NCBI GenBank assembly: GCA_029207755.1 | Contig: JARCOQ010000006.1 | Coordinates: 8,586,013-8,650,012, forward strand | Direction: 5' to 3' | Origin: Chamaea fasciata | Taxonomy: Eukaryota; Chordata; Aves; Passeriformes; Sylviidae | Length of the DNA: 64,000 bases | Shown: positions 24,655 to 36,782 of the stretch, piece by piece | Position numbering within the stretch: the first letter of the stretch is position 1 | Layout: each line of letters starts with the position of its first letter | Notes under the pieces: generated by a model | The model's database searches: none | What the model saw: only the letters and a program-made list of their open reading frames with translations | Told to the model about the DNA's origin: nothing | Program-made: the position numbers and the translations under genes

Positions 24655-24845
24655 TCCAGAGGGTTGGATTCTGCACCTGAGCTGGGGCAATCCTGATTTT
24701 ACATTGAAATTGGGGGACAGGAGGCTAGAGAGCAGCTCCACAGAAGGAGATCTGTGGGTTTGGGTTAATGGTAAGCTGAATATGAGTCAACAGGGTGACC
24801 TGACAGCTCAAAAGGACAACTGTGTAATTTCCAGGGTTTTTGAGA
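24655..24845 (+). mobile_element. CR1 LINE fragment (upstream of 3' terminus)
   Basis: Blocks 'ttctgcacctgagctggggcaatcc', 'gggacaggaggctagagagcagc', 'cagaaggagatctgtggg' and 'ggtaagctgaatatgagtcaacaggg' correspond to the end-of-ORF2 to 3' UTR section of avian CR1 in forward order. It lies just downstream of another CR1 3' end in the same orientation but represents an earlier part of the element. So it is a separate insertion rather than a continuation. The right boundary is approximate. Confidence 0.75.
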
Positions 24846-26029
24846 CAGAAATATTGGAGCCCTATGTAAAAGTGCAAACATGAGGAGGACAGTAGGTACA
24901 GCTTCCAGAAGCCCCCTGTCGTGTCTGCCAACCCCTTCGGCACGTTTTAGATACATTGCAGGTTTATCAGATATCCATAATCCCAGGTGTTTCCAGAACT
25001 GACAATTATTGATGATGAGAAAAATAAGATCACACTCATAAAAAGCCAATCCCATCTTTTTGTTCAAGTTCTGTATATTTGACTGAGAGAGATGGAGCTG
25101 CTGACATCTGTTGCCTGACCCAGTATGCAAATAATCCCTTGGACGATGAAAAGCCATTGGGATTTCTCCAAAAGTCTCACGCAGCCTTCAAAAAGAGGTC
25201 CCTGGTTATTAAATATGATCAAAAGTTGCATGAGAAACTCAGAAAGGCTTTGTGTTACCTTTAGGGAAAGTGTTGAAAAAGTGGGTCAAACAAGAAAATC
25301 AGCCAGGAGAGAGAGAGAAAAGTCTGTTATCAACACAGATAAGCTTTGGAGCTTGTTACAAGATAGGACAGTGAAATCTTTGAAGTGTTTCTAATTGTTT
25401 ACGTCTTGCAGTTTTTAAACAGACAGATGGAATGGGCCCTATTTTCAGGAGGCATAAACCAGGTCCCTTTGGTTTACATCAGCTTTGACCTCCAGGACAG
25501 TGACAAGTGTGGTCACAGTAGATTTATCTGTGGGTGGCAGAGTGGACCACTCAGTGACAGACAGGACTGACTGGCAGGTGATTTGTGTCTTTTTCATTGA
25601 CTTGCTGAGAGGGTTATTAGCTCCTGAGGCAGGCAGAAGAGACAGCTGAGTGCTGCAGGAGGCAGGTGGGAGCAAAACAAGAATGGGGATATCTTTCTGT
25701 GTGCTTTATCCCTAGGAAAAAGAGACAGTGTTGTGACACTGTGAACAAGTGATGTGATGGCAGCTCTTGCCCTTTCTGAAAGCGCCACTTGCCCTTCCTC
25801 CCTCATCCATAACACATCTGCCGCTTCCCTAACTCATCCCTCAGAACAGGCCCAGGATAGACTGAGGCTGTTATCAGTGTTGCAGCAAAATTTAGGCTGG
25901 GAAGATCTGCATGATGTTTACTGCTCCGGTCTGGTTGAGAGTTCCTCTGCCTTTCTGCAAATCCACCTGGTTTTGCTCAACAACTGAAAATTGTACCTGA
26001 GAGCCCAACTAGAATAACCTGAGACTCGA
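24846..26029. other. Unique non-coding DNA
   Basis: I see no gene. The open frames (for example 24765-25157 minus, 130 codons) overlap the CR1 fragment or each other and show no recognisable protein family. Confidence 0.55.
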
Positions 26030-26108
26030 CTTGGTCTTTCCACAATTGTAACACAGGGAGAGTGATATTTAGCAGTTATTTAAAGTGCTTTGAAATCCAC
26101 AAAGAAGC
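26030..26108 (+). mobile_element. Possible ancient SINE/L3-type 3' fragment
   Basis: The 'gttatttaaagtgctttgaaatccacaaag' section resembles the conserved 'aaagcgctttgagatcctc' tail found in old amniote CORE/L3-related elements. The match is short and by eye only. Confidence 0.25.
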
Positions 26109-26109
26109 T

Positions 26110-26151
26110 CCAAATTTAAAGCTGAAACCTCTAAATTTAGAGCTGAAACCT
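26110..26151. repeat. 21-bp tandem duplication
   Basis: Two adjacent 21-base units (26110-26130 and 26131-26151) share the frame C-YAAATTTARAGCTGAAACCT and differ at two positions. Confidence 0.9.
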
Positions 26152-26230
26152 CAGCTTTGAATTTTCATTTTTTTTTTCTAGTACAATCCTTTCCCATGAA
26201 ATTTTCTACCTCGGTGAAAGTGCATCCCCA

Positions 26231-26247
26231 CCCCCCCCCCCCCCCCC
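26231..26247. repeat. Poly-C homopolymer (17)
   Basis: Seventeen C residues preceded by CATCCCCA. The minus strand is a G tract with quadruplex potential. Confidence 0.95.
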
Positions 26248-26487
26248 TTGAAAACTGTATTTTGGCAGTTTTTCAATGTTCTCTCTCGCCTGATAATGGG
26301 CTCAAAAATATGTGACCAAGTAATATCAAGTTTTTAAGCCAATAGCAAAGTCACAGTGCCAATATTTGGGCATTTAATCAGTGGTCTTTAAATATGTTTT
26401 TGTAAATAATAGAGTAGGATTTATACACACTTTCAAATTTGAAAAAGTATGACTTATAAGCAACTTCAACTCTTTTATTTCCTTTCT

Positions 26488-26488
<1 letters not shown>

Positions 26489-26524
<36 letters not shown>

Positions 26525-26536
26525 TTTTTTTTTTTT
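26489..26536. repeat. Long poly-T tract (35 + G + 12)
   Basis: Thirty-five T, one G, then twelve T. It is the longest homopolymer in the window. No retroposon body is recognised at either end. Confidence 0.95.
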
Positions 26537-27267
26537 AATCTGCCTATTTATATTATAGGTGAGAACTATAGGGAGCCATTAAAAGTCCTGTTTGAGCAAG
26601 TCAGCATTGTAAGTGGACAATTTCCTCTGTTACTAACAGTTAAATGAAAAGGTTTTAACTCCAAATATACTGTGGCCATTTAAGAAGTGCTAAAAGAAGA
26701 CATGGTTCTTTGTAGCTCTTTCTAGGGAGACACTGCAGGTACAAGATCTGTGATCTGTGATTTCGCTTACTGTGATTGACTGCCAGGGCTGATGGATTGG
26801 GTTAATGTAGACACCAGCAAGTTTTGGTAGCTTCTAACAGAAAAACATTTAGAAAATGCAGGAGAATGCTAAAGGCAGCAAAATTTGAGATAAATGAGAA
26901 GATCCTAAATTAAAAAAAAAAGAGTAAAAATCAGATTTTTGTGTTTGTTTGGACTACAGTATCTTCAGTCTCTTAGGTTAGCATAAAAAGCAGTGAAGGC
27001 TAGAATAACACTTTTCAGGTTTCTCTTTCACAGCTGCAGAAAAAGGAGAACAGGGCAGAACCACAGAGGTACACCTGTCATTCAGTCAACCACTGGAACA
27101 CGTGATAATGCTGAAAATTTTCAAAATAATTTCTCATTTTTCAGAGTCATTGGGAGGATTCAAATAATATGGGAGCAGGGGGGATCCCCCCCCCTTTTTT
27201 TTTTATTCCCCTACCTATTCTGTCAGGAACATCACACCAGGTGTTTATCTCTGAATATTAAATTACA
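26537..27267. other. Unique non-coding DNA
   Basis: I see no gene. A C9T10 run occurs at 27186-27204. Confidence 0.55.
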
Positions 27268-27425
27268 AAGGCATAGAAAGGTTTAGGCTGGAAGGGACCT
27301 TAAAGATCATCCAGCTCCATCTCTCCCTGGGGGTCAGGACACCTTCCACTGGACCAGGTTGCTCCAAGCCCCATTCCAGCCTGGCCTTGGACACTTCCAG
27401 GGATGGAAAACCAGACACGTGTCTC
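27268..27425 (-). mobile_element. CR1 LINE 3' fragment
   Basis: The plus strand reads 'catagaaaggtttaggctgg', then 'aagggaccttaaagatcatcc', then 'gacaccttccactggaccagg' and 'ttgctccaagcccc', followed by 'ccagcctggccttggacacttcc'. This is the reversed CR1 3' UTR, with about one terminal octamer left. It is one of the better-preserved copies here. It runs into an A/C tract after about 50 bases of unrelated or degraded sequence. Confidence 0.92.
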
Positions 27426-27473
27426 TTCTATTTGAACTCATATACCTGGTTCTGTTCCTCACCTGTTGTGCAG

Positions 27474-27631
27474 AAAAAAAAAAAAAACAAAAAAAAAAAA
27501 CAAAAAAAAACAAACAAAAGAAAAAACAAAAAAAAACCAAAAAAAACAAACAAAAAAAAAAAAAAAAAAAAAACAAAAAAAACAAAAAAAACAAAACAAA
27601 AAAAAACACACACACAAAAAAAAACCCAGAA
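27474..27631. repeat. A-rich (A)nC low-complexity tract, ~158 bp
   Basis: Runs of 4-19 A are broken by single C residues, plus a short ACACACAC section near 27607-27615 and one G. Overlapping lysine/asparagine-rich open frames here are artefacts of the composition. Confidence 0.95.
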
Positions 27632-30600
27632 AACATAGCAGTTGTCCTGAAAATCCCTGAGGAAGGGACTGGAATAATGCCTGAACACAGATTCTGAAAT
27701 GAGGGTTAAAGAGTTAAAATAGCTACAGATGCCTTGTAAGAGTGAATAAACATAGGCACAGGGATGACTTTCACTCCATGCAATATTTGTATTCAAATCA
27801 ATTAAATTAAAAAAAGAAATGTATAGGCAATGAAAGTTATCAGATTTCTTCTTTAGCTCATTTGGGAGAATTTATGCATGTTCTGAAATTACCTATATTT
27901 CAGTATGCAAGAAAATACAAATAGTGATAAAAAAGTTGAGCCAATATTAAATTGAATCTCCTATGTACATAAATAAACATTAAATTTCTGCCACCATGCT
28001 ATCAGTCAGGTTGGTGTGCAGATGTGGTATTTACACCCTAAGGAATTATTATTGCTTCTCTAAGACTTTTCTTTATAAATCACTCATAGGAGACAGACTG
28101 AATAAAATTAAGCAAGAAAATAATCAGCATCTTGCACGTGATCTGGGAAGGAATATATAAAATACTTATATTGATCTAATTTCTATTTAAGCAAGCCTAT
28201 TTCTTTGTAGCAGGATGTCTATGCAAATTCCACAATGACAGATGTTTTATTGAAGGGAACTTAATTGAACAGTAGCTGCTTTAAAGTCTTAATTGTAAAG
28301 TATCAGCTCCCCCATGTGCCTGGGTGGACCTATGGATTTTTCTCCATTTCATCCCTGCTTTCGCCCCTCTTTTCTCTTTAGAAACAGGAGCTCTGAATGC
28401 CACTGTCTCTATTTTCATTTTCTGGTTTGGTTTGGGTTTTTTTTTTTTTTTTTTTAATTGAGGAAGAGTTCATAATTTCTACTGGAAGCATCCCTTGGAT
28501 TCTTTCAAAAATTATGGGATACAGTTTGCTCTTTTTGAGCCTTGCTGCAGTTTTGAGGGGTTCCTGTATAGAGGCCTACACATGGGGTTAAGGAAAAACA
28601 CTTTGCAGTCAAATTCACAGCAAGTGGGCATCTGCATCTTTTGGTTCAAAGATGGTCTACAAAAAAATTAAATTAGGTCTGGGGCAAAGGGCAGTATTTA
28701 AAACATGTTATAATGCCCTTCAGTCCTATCCTGTTCCCATTTTGCAGCTCTGTGGCAATATGACAATAATTACACCATCTCTTTCCTTGCAAAATGGACA
28801 ATTTTCTCTGTAATGAGTGCAAATATGGTACCTTTAATATAAATCAGAGAGATATAGTGATATGGACATGTTTAAGTTCTATTAGCAATAAATGTTTTCC
28901 TTCTCTGTTGGCAGGCAACATTTTCCCCTGCTCCCAAATGAATAAGTATTGTGTGCACAAATTGGAAAAAAAACCCCCAAACCAGCTTAGAAAAGAAAAT
29001 GTTTTTGCTTTGCTTTCTAAAACTTTTCAGTTCTAACACTCTCAGGAAACATTCACAGCAATTTTAGACAATCTTAGTGCATGTGGTAGAAATAAATTAG
29101 TACAAAATACCTTTTCAGGAATCATCTGATGGATGTGAAGAAAAACAAACCCAAGACAAAGGTGGAAATCTAAATAAGTATGTGAATATTAATCATTCAA
29201 CAGCTCAGCAATAGATATCTGTGCAGGGACACAATTTCTCAGCTGGTGTAAATCAACAGAGACCTGTCAGAGCCATGCTGATTTATGACAGCTTGGGATC
29301 CAGCTTCATGTTGCTCCTAAAGCAGGAGACAAGATGTCTCTTCAAGTTTGCTCATATCACTGAGGAGTTTTAAAAAACTAGAGCACAATCAAGCACCAAT
29401 TTCCATTTATACTTAAGGACAATGTAGTATCCAATCCCTGTTATTGGCTTTGAGAAATCTCTTTGTAAAGAGAGTACTTCACATTACCATTTTTTTATAT
29501 TTGTAAGGATAGATACCTTTCCTGGAATGTGTGTCCAGGTAAAAAAAAACCATCAGATTTTTATTGGGAAAATTAGGTTCTAATTACATGTGTAATAAAC
29601 CACTGCCCTTTTGAATGTGGCAAATGAAACATAAGGGAAGAAGTTTCATGTTTTGTTTGGAGAGTGGCAGCAGGTTTAGTAACAGAGCTGTAAGAACAAT
29701 GATGGGAGTGAGAAGTTAACCATCATTTTAATTTACACAACACAGGAAGCCTGCAGTGCAATACATTGTGCTTGATAATTAGTTTTCCTTGTAAGTAACT
29801 TTCCAGGTAGTATGGAAACATTGGCCAAGAAAACAAAGCAACTTTATATTAGAAAAAACGATAATATGAACTAGAAAAATATGGCTGAGAAAAAAGTGTT
29901 TTCCCCCCTTTATTTGTGTGCTCAGTTGTTTTTTATTGATATCCAGTAAGTAACCAGATATTCGAGGTCTGATGATACCAGAGTAATCTGAGCTTTAAGG
30001 CACAGAGGTGAGCACAGCTCTGGAGGAGGGAGTCCCTCTTCAAAGATTTCCCCAGTGCTCAGTAGAATACTTTTTCATTAGGCAACTACCTTGCCTTTCC
30101 TTTGGGCTGCAGTCCTTTCAGTCTGATTATAAACTGTCATCCATAAGCACTTATGGATTGGGAGCAAATCCAAGGAAGTCAGTGAGACTGCTGCATAAGG
30201 AAGCAGCAATGTCTGAACACAGAAAATTTTGGTAGCCTTGGCTGGCAGGTAAAATCCTAGAGAATGTAAAGGAAACCAATTTGGCCTGCAGAAATTACCT
30301 GTGAGACAACCAGAGGCGACTGGGTGAGGTGGGTGCTGTGGTGAAGGGCAGTGTCAGGAAGAAAGTTGCCAGCACTTTATTCCAACTTTCGTTTCAGTCA
30401 GGACTGACGTCAACACTAGGACAGGATTATGAAAATGTTATCCAGTCAAGTTCTTAAAACTTCTCAGGACAGAGATGGGCTAACCACTCAATGCACACAT
30501 TTTTGCAGCAACACAGTGAATAAATCTTCATTCAATCTAGCCAGAATTTTCCTTTTTGTAATTTGCACCCATTGCATCTTTCCACAACCTGAGAAGAGCC

Positions 30601-30774
30601 TGCCTTTGTTTTCCTGAGGGCACAGTGTTAGCTCAGGTACAGGCTGCTGCCCACTCTGACCCCCAGGGGGTTTCCTTCAGAACTGGGGCACTGGTCTGTT
30701 GTTCCCCAGCTTCTAATGCCCCATGGGGCTGCACCACCTTATGTGTGGGATTTCACATCTGTTTCATTAAGAAA
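27632..30774. other. Unique non-coding DNA
   Basis: It contains a T run at 28437-28455 and is otherwise unique AT-rich DNA. The interval around 28190-28310 includes a POU octamer at 28221-28228 and several TTAAT-type cores (see findings). No exon or RNA gene is recognised. Confidence 0.5.
28437..28455. repeat. Poly-T homopolymer (19)
   Basis: Nineteen consecutive T residues after a TTTGGTTTGGG string. Confidence 0.95.
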
Positions 30775-30794
30775 TTTATTTATTTATTTATTTA
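30775..30794. repeat. (TTTA)5 microsatellite
   Basis: Five TTTA units in register. Confidence 0.92.
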
Positions 30795-30831
30795 AAATGG
30801 GAAGGGAGGAGCTATTAGCATATAAACATAT

Positions 30832-30880
30832 ACTAATAGACATATTGTGCTTAATAGACATATTGTAATAGACATAACTT
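30832..30880. repeat. Short tandem repeat with TAATAGACATATTGT unit
   Basis: The unit TAATAGACATATTGT occurs twice in near succession (from about 30834 and 30853) and a partial third copy TAATAGACATA follows. This is a small degenerate array. Confidence 0.85.
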
Positions 30881-33190
30881 GCTAAATTCCAGAGGGATTT
30901 TTCAACAGGACTTTGTGGCAGAGCAATGGGTAGTTCAGGAGAAGAAGGATGCTCTTGCTAAATGGTTGCTGTGTTAAGGGGGTGGCAGACAGATTGAACT
31001 TTCATCTTGAATAGGCTGCCATTGGAATTAAAGACAAGAGTAGTAGAATTCCAGGCTGCAAGACTTTCTGGCACAGGGATGTTCTGCTGCTCCAGCTGCT
31101 GGAGCAGTGTGACCCCAAGAGCACCAGAGCAATGCAAGTAAATATATTGTTATTCTAATTGTTGACGGGATTGGTGGTGTATCATCAAAGGGAAAGGAAA
31201 ACCTGCTGTCACTTCCTCCATCTGCCAAAATGTATTTGCTTTGTCGTAACTCAGATCAAGAGTTTACTAAAGCAAAGAGAAATTTCCTTTGTGCCTGAAG
31301 TGTTTCACAAGTGCTTTAAAACAATGCTTCTGAATATAGAAAAAGGAATCCAAAACAAGGAACTCCCACCATCTTGGCAATTTCTTTTCCTATCTTCTTC
31401 CATAAAATCAGAGTGAAAATCCAAATGTAATTTTCATTATATTTTTAGTGCTTCTCCTATTTGGAATGTGATTTCAATTCTTATATTTCCTTCAGTGCTA
31501 TGGAAACATTTAATTTTTACAATGTTTTTATGTAACTCTCAAGAATTTCTCACTGTCTACGCATTGGTAGACATCAACTAAATAACCAACCATAGACACT
31601 CTGCATATGATGATTTGTATCAACTGAATTTAATTCAATAGCAGATCACTTAATTTAATTCAGCAGTAAAATTCCAAACATTAAATATAGATAAAAATAG
31701 ATCTTCTTATGCAAGAATTATATATTTTTTAGCTTTGTTTTCTTTCATAACTCTGTGGATCTTCTGTCTTGCTTTTTACACACTTTAATTTTGACATTGT
31801 TTGTAGATATAGAACAATGTTTGATACTTGTTAAAAATCCACCATTGAGTTTGATTTTACTTTATCCCCTAAGCAAATTTTAAAGTTCTTATAGTATTTC
31901 ACTGATCTGTACTTGCTGGTTTTATCCTGGTTCATACCCCTTTCCCTTCCTCCTAGGTCTAGAGACTAAAGAAATCTGGATATTTGCAGGAATTTGCCAT
32001 TGTTTTCCACTGTATAACCATAAAATGTTTCTGTACTATTTAGAGGTAAATAAATCAGTTGTGTAAAATGAATAAAAGCTATGAAACATCCAGATGGAGC
32101 CTTCTATCCATCAAAAAGGTAATCAGCATTTTGCTTAGCAACCACACTTTAATTATGCCAGTTAATCTTGGAGGTGGGAACAGAAGTGGGAAATCTGACG
32201 CTTAACTAAAATTGATTGACTCCTTAAAGTGTCCTTGAATGAAAGGAGGGGAATAACCTGGCCTTTTGGAACCAGTACACAAACAAAGTATAGTTTAAGT
32301 GATTTCAGATTTGAAGGTGTTTGACTGATCACTTGTACCTTTGTTGTCAGCAGTGTTACAATCTTTAGTAGTATTGGTAGTAATCTTTTGAAGGGAAACA
32401 ATTTTGAGGAAGGGAATAAAAAAATTGCTGCTTCTTTAAGTGAAGGGGAAGCATGTTTTATCATAAAAATGCAAAACAAAAATATGGTGAAAACAGTAAT
32501 CTGTTAACCAACCACTCTTCCTCCTGTTTTTCTAGGAATGGACTGACCTGGTGACAACCATGACTACCAGATCAAATTGGAAAATATTTAGATCAATAAT
32601 AAACCATTGGAGTAATTTATTATACCTCTACAATTTGTGGGAAGAGGAACCTTCAGAGAAAAAGTCACCTCATCCCGAAAAGATGTTGTCTTTAACACAG
32701 GTCAGAGGAATCACCTGCCCGTGTACCGTATTTGTATATGGTGGAAAAAGAAGAGATTCCTCTGATAAAATGTGGATATCTACATGTGGTACTGAAATAA
32801 TATGTGTTACGACAGTCTAAAACATTCTGGAGGAATCTCTACTTAACCACTTCTATTTCCTCCCACTTCCACAGAGCCTCAACTCTACAGAGGAGCTGTA
32901 GAGACCTCAGTGTGGGTCAGATTTTTTCGCAGCCCATATGTTTCAGATGTAGTCAAACCAGTCGCTGGTTTGATCAGATTAGGCTAGAGCTTCTAAAAGA
33001 AAAAGATAATAAGAAATTTTATTAGAGTCCTTGGCATTCATATGAGAACAAATGGCAGAAGCATAGTAAAAATAAAATCAAATTAGTTCATTAAATCACC
33101 TAATGAAATTGATTCCTCAGGATGTAAAGAATGAATCCCATGAAAATGTTCTGCCATGTATGGTGACAGGTTAATGTGATGCTTTTTCAT
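30881..33190. other. Unique non-coding DNA
   Basis: I see no supported gene. A strong-looking acceptor (pyrimidine run then TTTTCTAG ending at 32535) is followed by about 280 bases open in one frame (to 32820). The peptide is unfamiliar and no matching donor is obvious, so it is not called. Confidence 0.5.
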
Positions 33191-33207
33191 GTTTTTTGTT
33201 GTTTCCA

Positions 33208-33309
33208 TACAATATACATATACAGGTAAACATGTGTGTGCATATATATCTGTATATGTTCATAAGTACATATAGCTGTGTATGTGTGTGTATATATATA
33301 TATATATAA
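33208..33309. repeat. Degenerate TG/TA-rich region ending in (TA)n
   Basis: Imperfect TATA, TGTG and ACATATA strings culminate in GTATGTGTGTGTATATATATATATATATAAA at the right end. This is a decayed compound TG/TA microsatellite. Confidence 0.88.
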
Positions 33310-34623
33310 ATCCTGCAAATATTTGAATTATGAAAGCTCAAGGATCTTCTAGTGACATTGAGGCTTCTTTTACAGTCTAAAAGATCCAAACAAACCAAAC
33401 TATAGCTAACAAAAAGGAAGAAAATATCCACTATAGTTGCAAAATTCAAAATTATTAGAAATATGCAGTTCGAAATAAGTAATATCTGTGACAACTTGGT
33501 GTATTTCTGAACTCCTGAAAAGAACTGGAAGAAGATAACCCTGGAAACAGTGAAGAAGTGGTGCACTAACCTGAAATTTGTTAAAATCAGTTCCACACCT
33601 TCCTCTAGAGACATTTTTATAAAGAATGCTGTGGTAGTTTCCAGCATCAGGACATCCTTGTGGTCAGCCTGTGTTTAAATCCACACCCTATATGTGCCCA
33701 GTCTGGCTGTGGAGAGAGTTCTCATCCTTGAATGGCCAGAGAGGAGGAAAGTGAGATTGAATTCTACTGACTTTGTGCTGAACATCCAGAAGTTAACACA
33801 ACTTGCTGGCTTAATTTTCAAAATCTGATTCCTATGCATTTTATTGAAAGAACCTGTATGACACTAAGATCATCTTCAACTGCACCATCTGGTAGCAGCT
33901 CATCATCTTACAGGAACCAAGTGTGATGAAAGCCCATCTGACAATTAATGCAGATGCCTCTTCAGGGGATTTGTTGTATATCTCTTCCACCAGCAAGATT
34001 ATGATGCAAAAGTCTCTTTGGGCCTGATTTTTTATCCCATTCTTGTGGATTTTGAAACAGGACCTGCACAAATGATACAAGATCTACATGTTAGCTATAA
34101 AGTCATGTTAGGGGTGAATCATAAACTCTCCTCTTCAGGCTAAGAAAAATAATCATAAATTTTCCGTCCCTTGCTGCAATTTAACAGTCTGCCAGGTGGC
34201 AACCACCATTTCAGAGACATATGCTTGAAAGGCAAAATGTCTACCCAGTCATCCTGAGACAATTGCCCTCACAAATGTGATTCCAGTGATAGCTTTACTG
34301 GATTTGGAGTCTTACAGCAAAATTAAACTCACAGTCCCAGAGGCTTTTAAAAAACACTTGGCCTGATGATAGAATCACTCTGTGCCAGCAAATGCTTTAT
34401 TTTTCTTTTTTCTTTTTTGTTCTCATCTAGAGTATCCCCAAAGTGGATGGAGCATTGTTTCTTGTCTTTTAAAGATGCAATTGGTAGCATTTTGAGCAAA
34501 GATGCAGACATCTGGACCAATGCTGAGCCAAAATTTCTGTTGTCTTTTCTAACACTGCTTATCCTTCACATTTGCTGGAGGGTAAAAAGTAAGAAAAAAG
34601 CAAACCAAAGCAATAGTCCCTGT

Positions 34624-34626
<3 letters not shown>
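33310..34626. other. Unique non-coding DNA
   Basis: I see no recognisable gene. The 158-codon minus-strand frame at 33171-33647 is largely driven by the TG/TA tract and hydrophobic AT-rich codons. Confidence 0.55.

Positions 34627-34684
<58 letters not shown>
34627..34684. repeat. (CA)29 microsatellite
   Basis: Fifty-eight bases of uninterrupted CA, preceded by TGTGCG. A pure array of this length is likely to be polymorphic in a population. Confidence 0.98.
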
Positions 34685-34686
<2 letters not shown>

Positions 34687-35154
34687 CTTTCATCTGGCCC
34701 TTTAGAGGCCTGAATCAAGGCAGTGGAAAAAGTCTCCTGGATTTAGTTGTGGTTAGATTTTAACATAAGGCATCATTCCCTTCCAAACTTCTGTCAAAGC
34801 TCCCAGAGCATGATCTGGGCAGATTTAATAAATACATGAGTCTGGTAACAGGAGCCATGCCTTGCTTCATGGTCTTCAATTTGTGGGTATCTCCTACATA
34901 ACTTGAGCTCTCCACGGTTTTTTTGCAGTTCACAAAAGCATTAATTGATCTTATTTATGCTAATTCCTCCAAACAAGTCATCCACGCTGCTTTTCAGATG
35001 AAGCCTATCTAATTTTCTTAGATACAGGTGCAGAGATGCTCTTTGTCCAGTTTCCTCAGTGATTCAGGAAAAGGAGCAAGAAATTAGAAAATACTTTTAC
35101 ATAAACCAGTCAGAATCACATGAAAATATTTGCTTTTTCATTTTTCTGCCATTC
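34685..35154. other. Unique non-coding DNA
   Basis: I see nothing recognisable. Confidence 0.6.
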
Positions 35155-35360
35155 ATAGAATCATGGAATCATAGAACCATTTAGACTGGAAAAGAACTTT
35201 AAAGTTGTCAAGTCCAACAGTTAGCTCAGCACCAACACTAAATTATGTCCCTAAGCACCTCATCTTCACATCTTCTAAATATCTCCACAGACAGTGACTT
35301 AACCCCACATCACATTGTCCTATTTTCATAACAGACCTCACTCCTTACAGCCAAAAATCT
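35155..35360 (-). mobile_element. CR1 LINE 3' end with octamer array
   Basis: It opens on the plus strand with 'catagaatcatggaatcatag', three consecutive reversed octamers. It continues 'aaccatttagactggaaaagaactttaaagttgtcaagtccaac', then 'gtccctaagcacctcatcttcacatcttctaaatatctcc' and 'cagacagtgacttaacc'. This matches the avian CR1 3' UTR subgroup with 'tcaagtccaaccgtt... catgtccctaagcacc' wording. It is the clearest terminal octamer array in the window. Confidence 0.95.
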
Positions 35361-36782
35361 TTCACAGTGTTTTTTTCCAGCAGCAAAATTTATTGACTGT
35401 GGCTTTAAAAGCAGAAAGAGCTAAAAAAAGTATGAGCAGGTGTTCCTGGCTCCAATAGGTATTCCCAGCAGAGGTATTTCGTATTTTTGATGCACCCATC
35501 TGTGTGGTCTTACCTCAGGTGATTAGTGATTCTAAAAGATGTGACATTTGCAGCTCAGTGATATTATGTACTGGCCAGCACTATATCAATCACAGCTGCC
35601 AGATGCAAATGCAGCCTGTCACCAAAAGAGATCCCTTCTCCCAAAGCAGTTTTATGTCAAGATGAGAGCAGCATGTTCCTGCCTGAGCTAACACAGAGCA
35701 ACTCCAGTAAAGTTCATGTAATTATACAAAACTTAAACTAGGTTACATCGACTTATATATGGTAAAACCTTCTTTTATCTATTCCCTTTTAAAACCAGCA
35801 GTGGCTGGAGAGATGTCAGTGATGCTACTGCTGACCCAGAGGAGTGTGTGCAAATCTGGGCCCATGTGTTACTACTGGAAATGCTGGATTTTTTTCCAAG
35901 GGCTGGTATCAAACTGGGGAGCACTGGCTATGGGAATGTAATGTGGGCCTGCAATAATTTAAACATCTACAGGACACTTTCCTAGAACAGGATCTGAGAG
36001 ATGTTCAGAAGCCTCCCAGCCCACTTTAACCCTGGGACAGCTGGGTAATTATCCTGGAATCTTTACTAGAATTGCCTCTAGATTCGTACATCTTTGGACC
36101 ATCCCATGACTGAATCAGGAATCCCATACTTCTGGATTTCTTTTTGATGTAGAAGCAATAGGAGACTAGAGGCCTATATCTGGGAAATTCAGGTGTCTGA
36201 ATTTATAGTGGATGAACACTGAGGCTTTCTGGAATGCTAATTCCAGAGCAGATTCAGAAGGGTTTCAGTGGGTTTAGTTTTATTAAACCTGGCCACAGTC
36301 AGTCCCTTTAAACCCTGTGGGGGTCTCTACAATGCTTGTTGGGAAACCACTCCAGAGAAACGTGGTGCTTGTTCACCAGTTGCAGGCATTTCTCACAGAG
36401 TTTTAAAGCTTTCTACTCTTGCAGCTTTGAAATATTTATAGATGATTGTAATGACTGCAAGGCGTTCTTCAGAAACTTTCAAGCTGTTGTTTTAAAAATG
36501 CATAGGTATGACTTGCTTTAACAGCTTTTTCTGAATTTAGATGCAAGACACACCTCCTGTTCACTACTTACTCACTCACTCAACCTTTGTGTTGGTAGAA
36601 GAGAGCAAGTCCAAGCATTATATTTATCAAATTGGCTTTAAGACCATTAATACTGCAGCAGTGGTTATGGCTCTTTCTTCTCAGCAGCAAGAGATGTGCA
36701 GAGGATTCGTTGACAAAGAATATAATATTTGTAAATTTATATTTTTTGTCACTGTTGTATTTTGCAGTATATGAAAAATGAA
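35361..36782. other. Unique non-coding DNA
   Basis: I see no gene. A short ACTC-type repeat lies near 36567-36580. Confidence 0.55.

Noticed and set aside
27359..27697. Lys-rich open frames across the A/C tract
   Set aside because: Pure composition artefact of the low-complexity sequence; the same applies to the Pro/Lys-rich frame at 54104-54412 and the frame across the poly-T at 1122-1460.
32536..32820. Possible exon after a strong acceptor-like TTTTCTAG
   Set aside because: Open to 32820 but the peptide is unfamiliar, no donor is evident, and acceptor-like strings are frequent in this DNA. RNA evidence would be needed.
33171..33647. 158-codon open frame, minus strand
   Set aside because: Its N-terminal half is unfamiliar and its C-terminal part is encoded by the TG/TA microsatellite; interpreted as chance.
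35603..35610. POU octamer ATGCAAAT
   Set aside because: The 8-mer is expected a few times by chance in AT-rich DNA of this length, and no supporting cluster surrounds it.
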